This document shows positions 6,089 through 6,287 of a stretch of 6,287 nucleotides of DNA, one piece after another (within the stretch, counting starts at the first letter, position 1; every line of letters begins with the position of its first letter). The notes beneath the pieces were generated by a model, which was given only the letters and a program-made list of their open reading frames with translations, ran no database searches and was not told the origin of the DNA. Source of the DNA: Candidatus Eiseniibacteriota bacterium (GTDB lineage: Bacteria > Eisenbacteria > RBG-16-71-46); contig CAIXRL010000789.1 of assembly GCA_903921835.1 (NCBI GenBank), positions 1 through 6,287 on the forward strand, written 5' to 3'. The translations under genes and the position numbers were made by a program.

Positions 6089-6240
6089 TGCGCCTGCGCG
6101 GGCACGCCTCCGCCTGCGCCATGTGCTGTACGCCTGCGCTCGCGCGGGTGCGCCTCCGCGTGCGCCATGCGCCACGGGCCACGCGGCCGCTGTCCCTGCG
6201 CGCACTCCCTGCGCCTGCTCCCGCGCCGCTGCACCTGCGC
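6082..6240. repeat. CCTGCGC-rich degenerate repeat, about 46-base period
   Basis: The word CCTGCGC occurs seven times (starts 6087, 6093, 6113, 6133, 6195, 6208, 6234), far more often than expected for a seven-base word in about 160 bases of GC-rich DNA. Bases 6082-6123 and 6128-6169 are direct repeats with 35 of 42 matches, and the block 6096-6123 matches 6142-6169 at 25 of 28. Further copies are too degraded to delimit. Confidence 0.72.
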
Positions 6241-6287
6241 CGGCACAGGCTGCGCCGTGGGGTCGCGCGCTATGCGCTTGCGCGGCA

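Larger units (their letters stand above)
6005..6287. other. Region downstream of mnmG, no recognisable gene
   Basis: This 283-base stretch runs to the window edge. A frame opening at ATG 6007 stays open to the end, but its product is Arg/Ala/Leu/Pro-rich and shows none of the RsmG features expected at this place in the cluster. The reverse strand offers only similar low-complexity frames. What is visible is a hairpin at 6062-6088 and dense CCTGCGC repetition. There is no T-run marking an intrinsic terminator. Confidence 0.6.

Noticed and set aside
3425..6205. 926-codon open frame on the reverse strand opposite mnmE and mnmG
   Set aside because: In GC-rich genes the antisense frames lack stops by codon bias; the product is His/Arg/Ala-rich with no family motifs, while the + strand has complete, motif-rich enzymes.
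6007..6287. Open + strand frame after mnmG running off the window, considered as rsmG
   Set aside because: No RsmG motif is visible, there is no Shine-Dalgarno before ATG 6007, and the sequence is CCTGCGC-type repetition translated as Leu-Arg.

Overview
The window is a GC-rich bacterial chromosome segment (about 70% G+C by eye). It carries four housekeeping genes, all on the + strand: the 3' part of yidC, jag (khpB), mnmE and mnmG. This order is the conserved cluster found beside the replication origin in many bacteria (rnpA-yidC-jag-mnmE-mnmG-rsmG-parAB), so the segment is probably origin-proximal. No base composition or gene content points to a prophage or plasmid. The phylum cannot be fixed from the sequence. 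A high-GC Gram-negative lineage, either proteobacterial or an environmental candidate phylum, is a guess based on the 'LRQAPF..WIHDLS' segment of YidC.

Layout. Bases 1-600 encode the C-terminal 199 residues of the YidC membrane insertase. A 242-base gap with no convincing gene leads to jag (843-2327). Jag is a 494-residue RNA-binding protein with Jag_N, KH and R3H domains and an unusually long arginine-rich, repeat-bearing linker of about 275 residues. A textbook intrinsic terminator (2349-2387) closes the yidC-jag unit. The 375 bases that follow, up to mnmE, are almost filled by two head-to-tail 181-base foldback elements with related terminal inverted repeats. The second can form a very long hairpin and ends three bases before the mnmE start codon. 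mnmE (2763-4115, GTG start) and mnmG (4115-6004) overlap by one base (TGATG) and are surely cotranscribed. The last 283 bases hold no recognisable gene, but they contain a hairpin and a cluster of CCTGCGC words in a degenerate 46-base repeat.

Function. YidC inserts and folds inner-membrane proteins at the ribosome, and Jag/KhpB is an RNA-binding protein whose gene travels with yidC. MnmE and MnmG form the heterotetramer that installs the (carboxymethyl)aminomethyl group at wobble uridine 34 of certain tRNAs. The signature residues of MnmE and MnmG and the visible part of YidC are intact. The points most worth a second look are the paired foldback elements that replace a normal mnmE leader, a strong internal ribosome-binding site in jag that would yield a linker-free KH-R3H protein, the low-complexity jag linker, and the repeat cluster where rsmG would usually begin.
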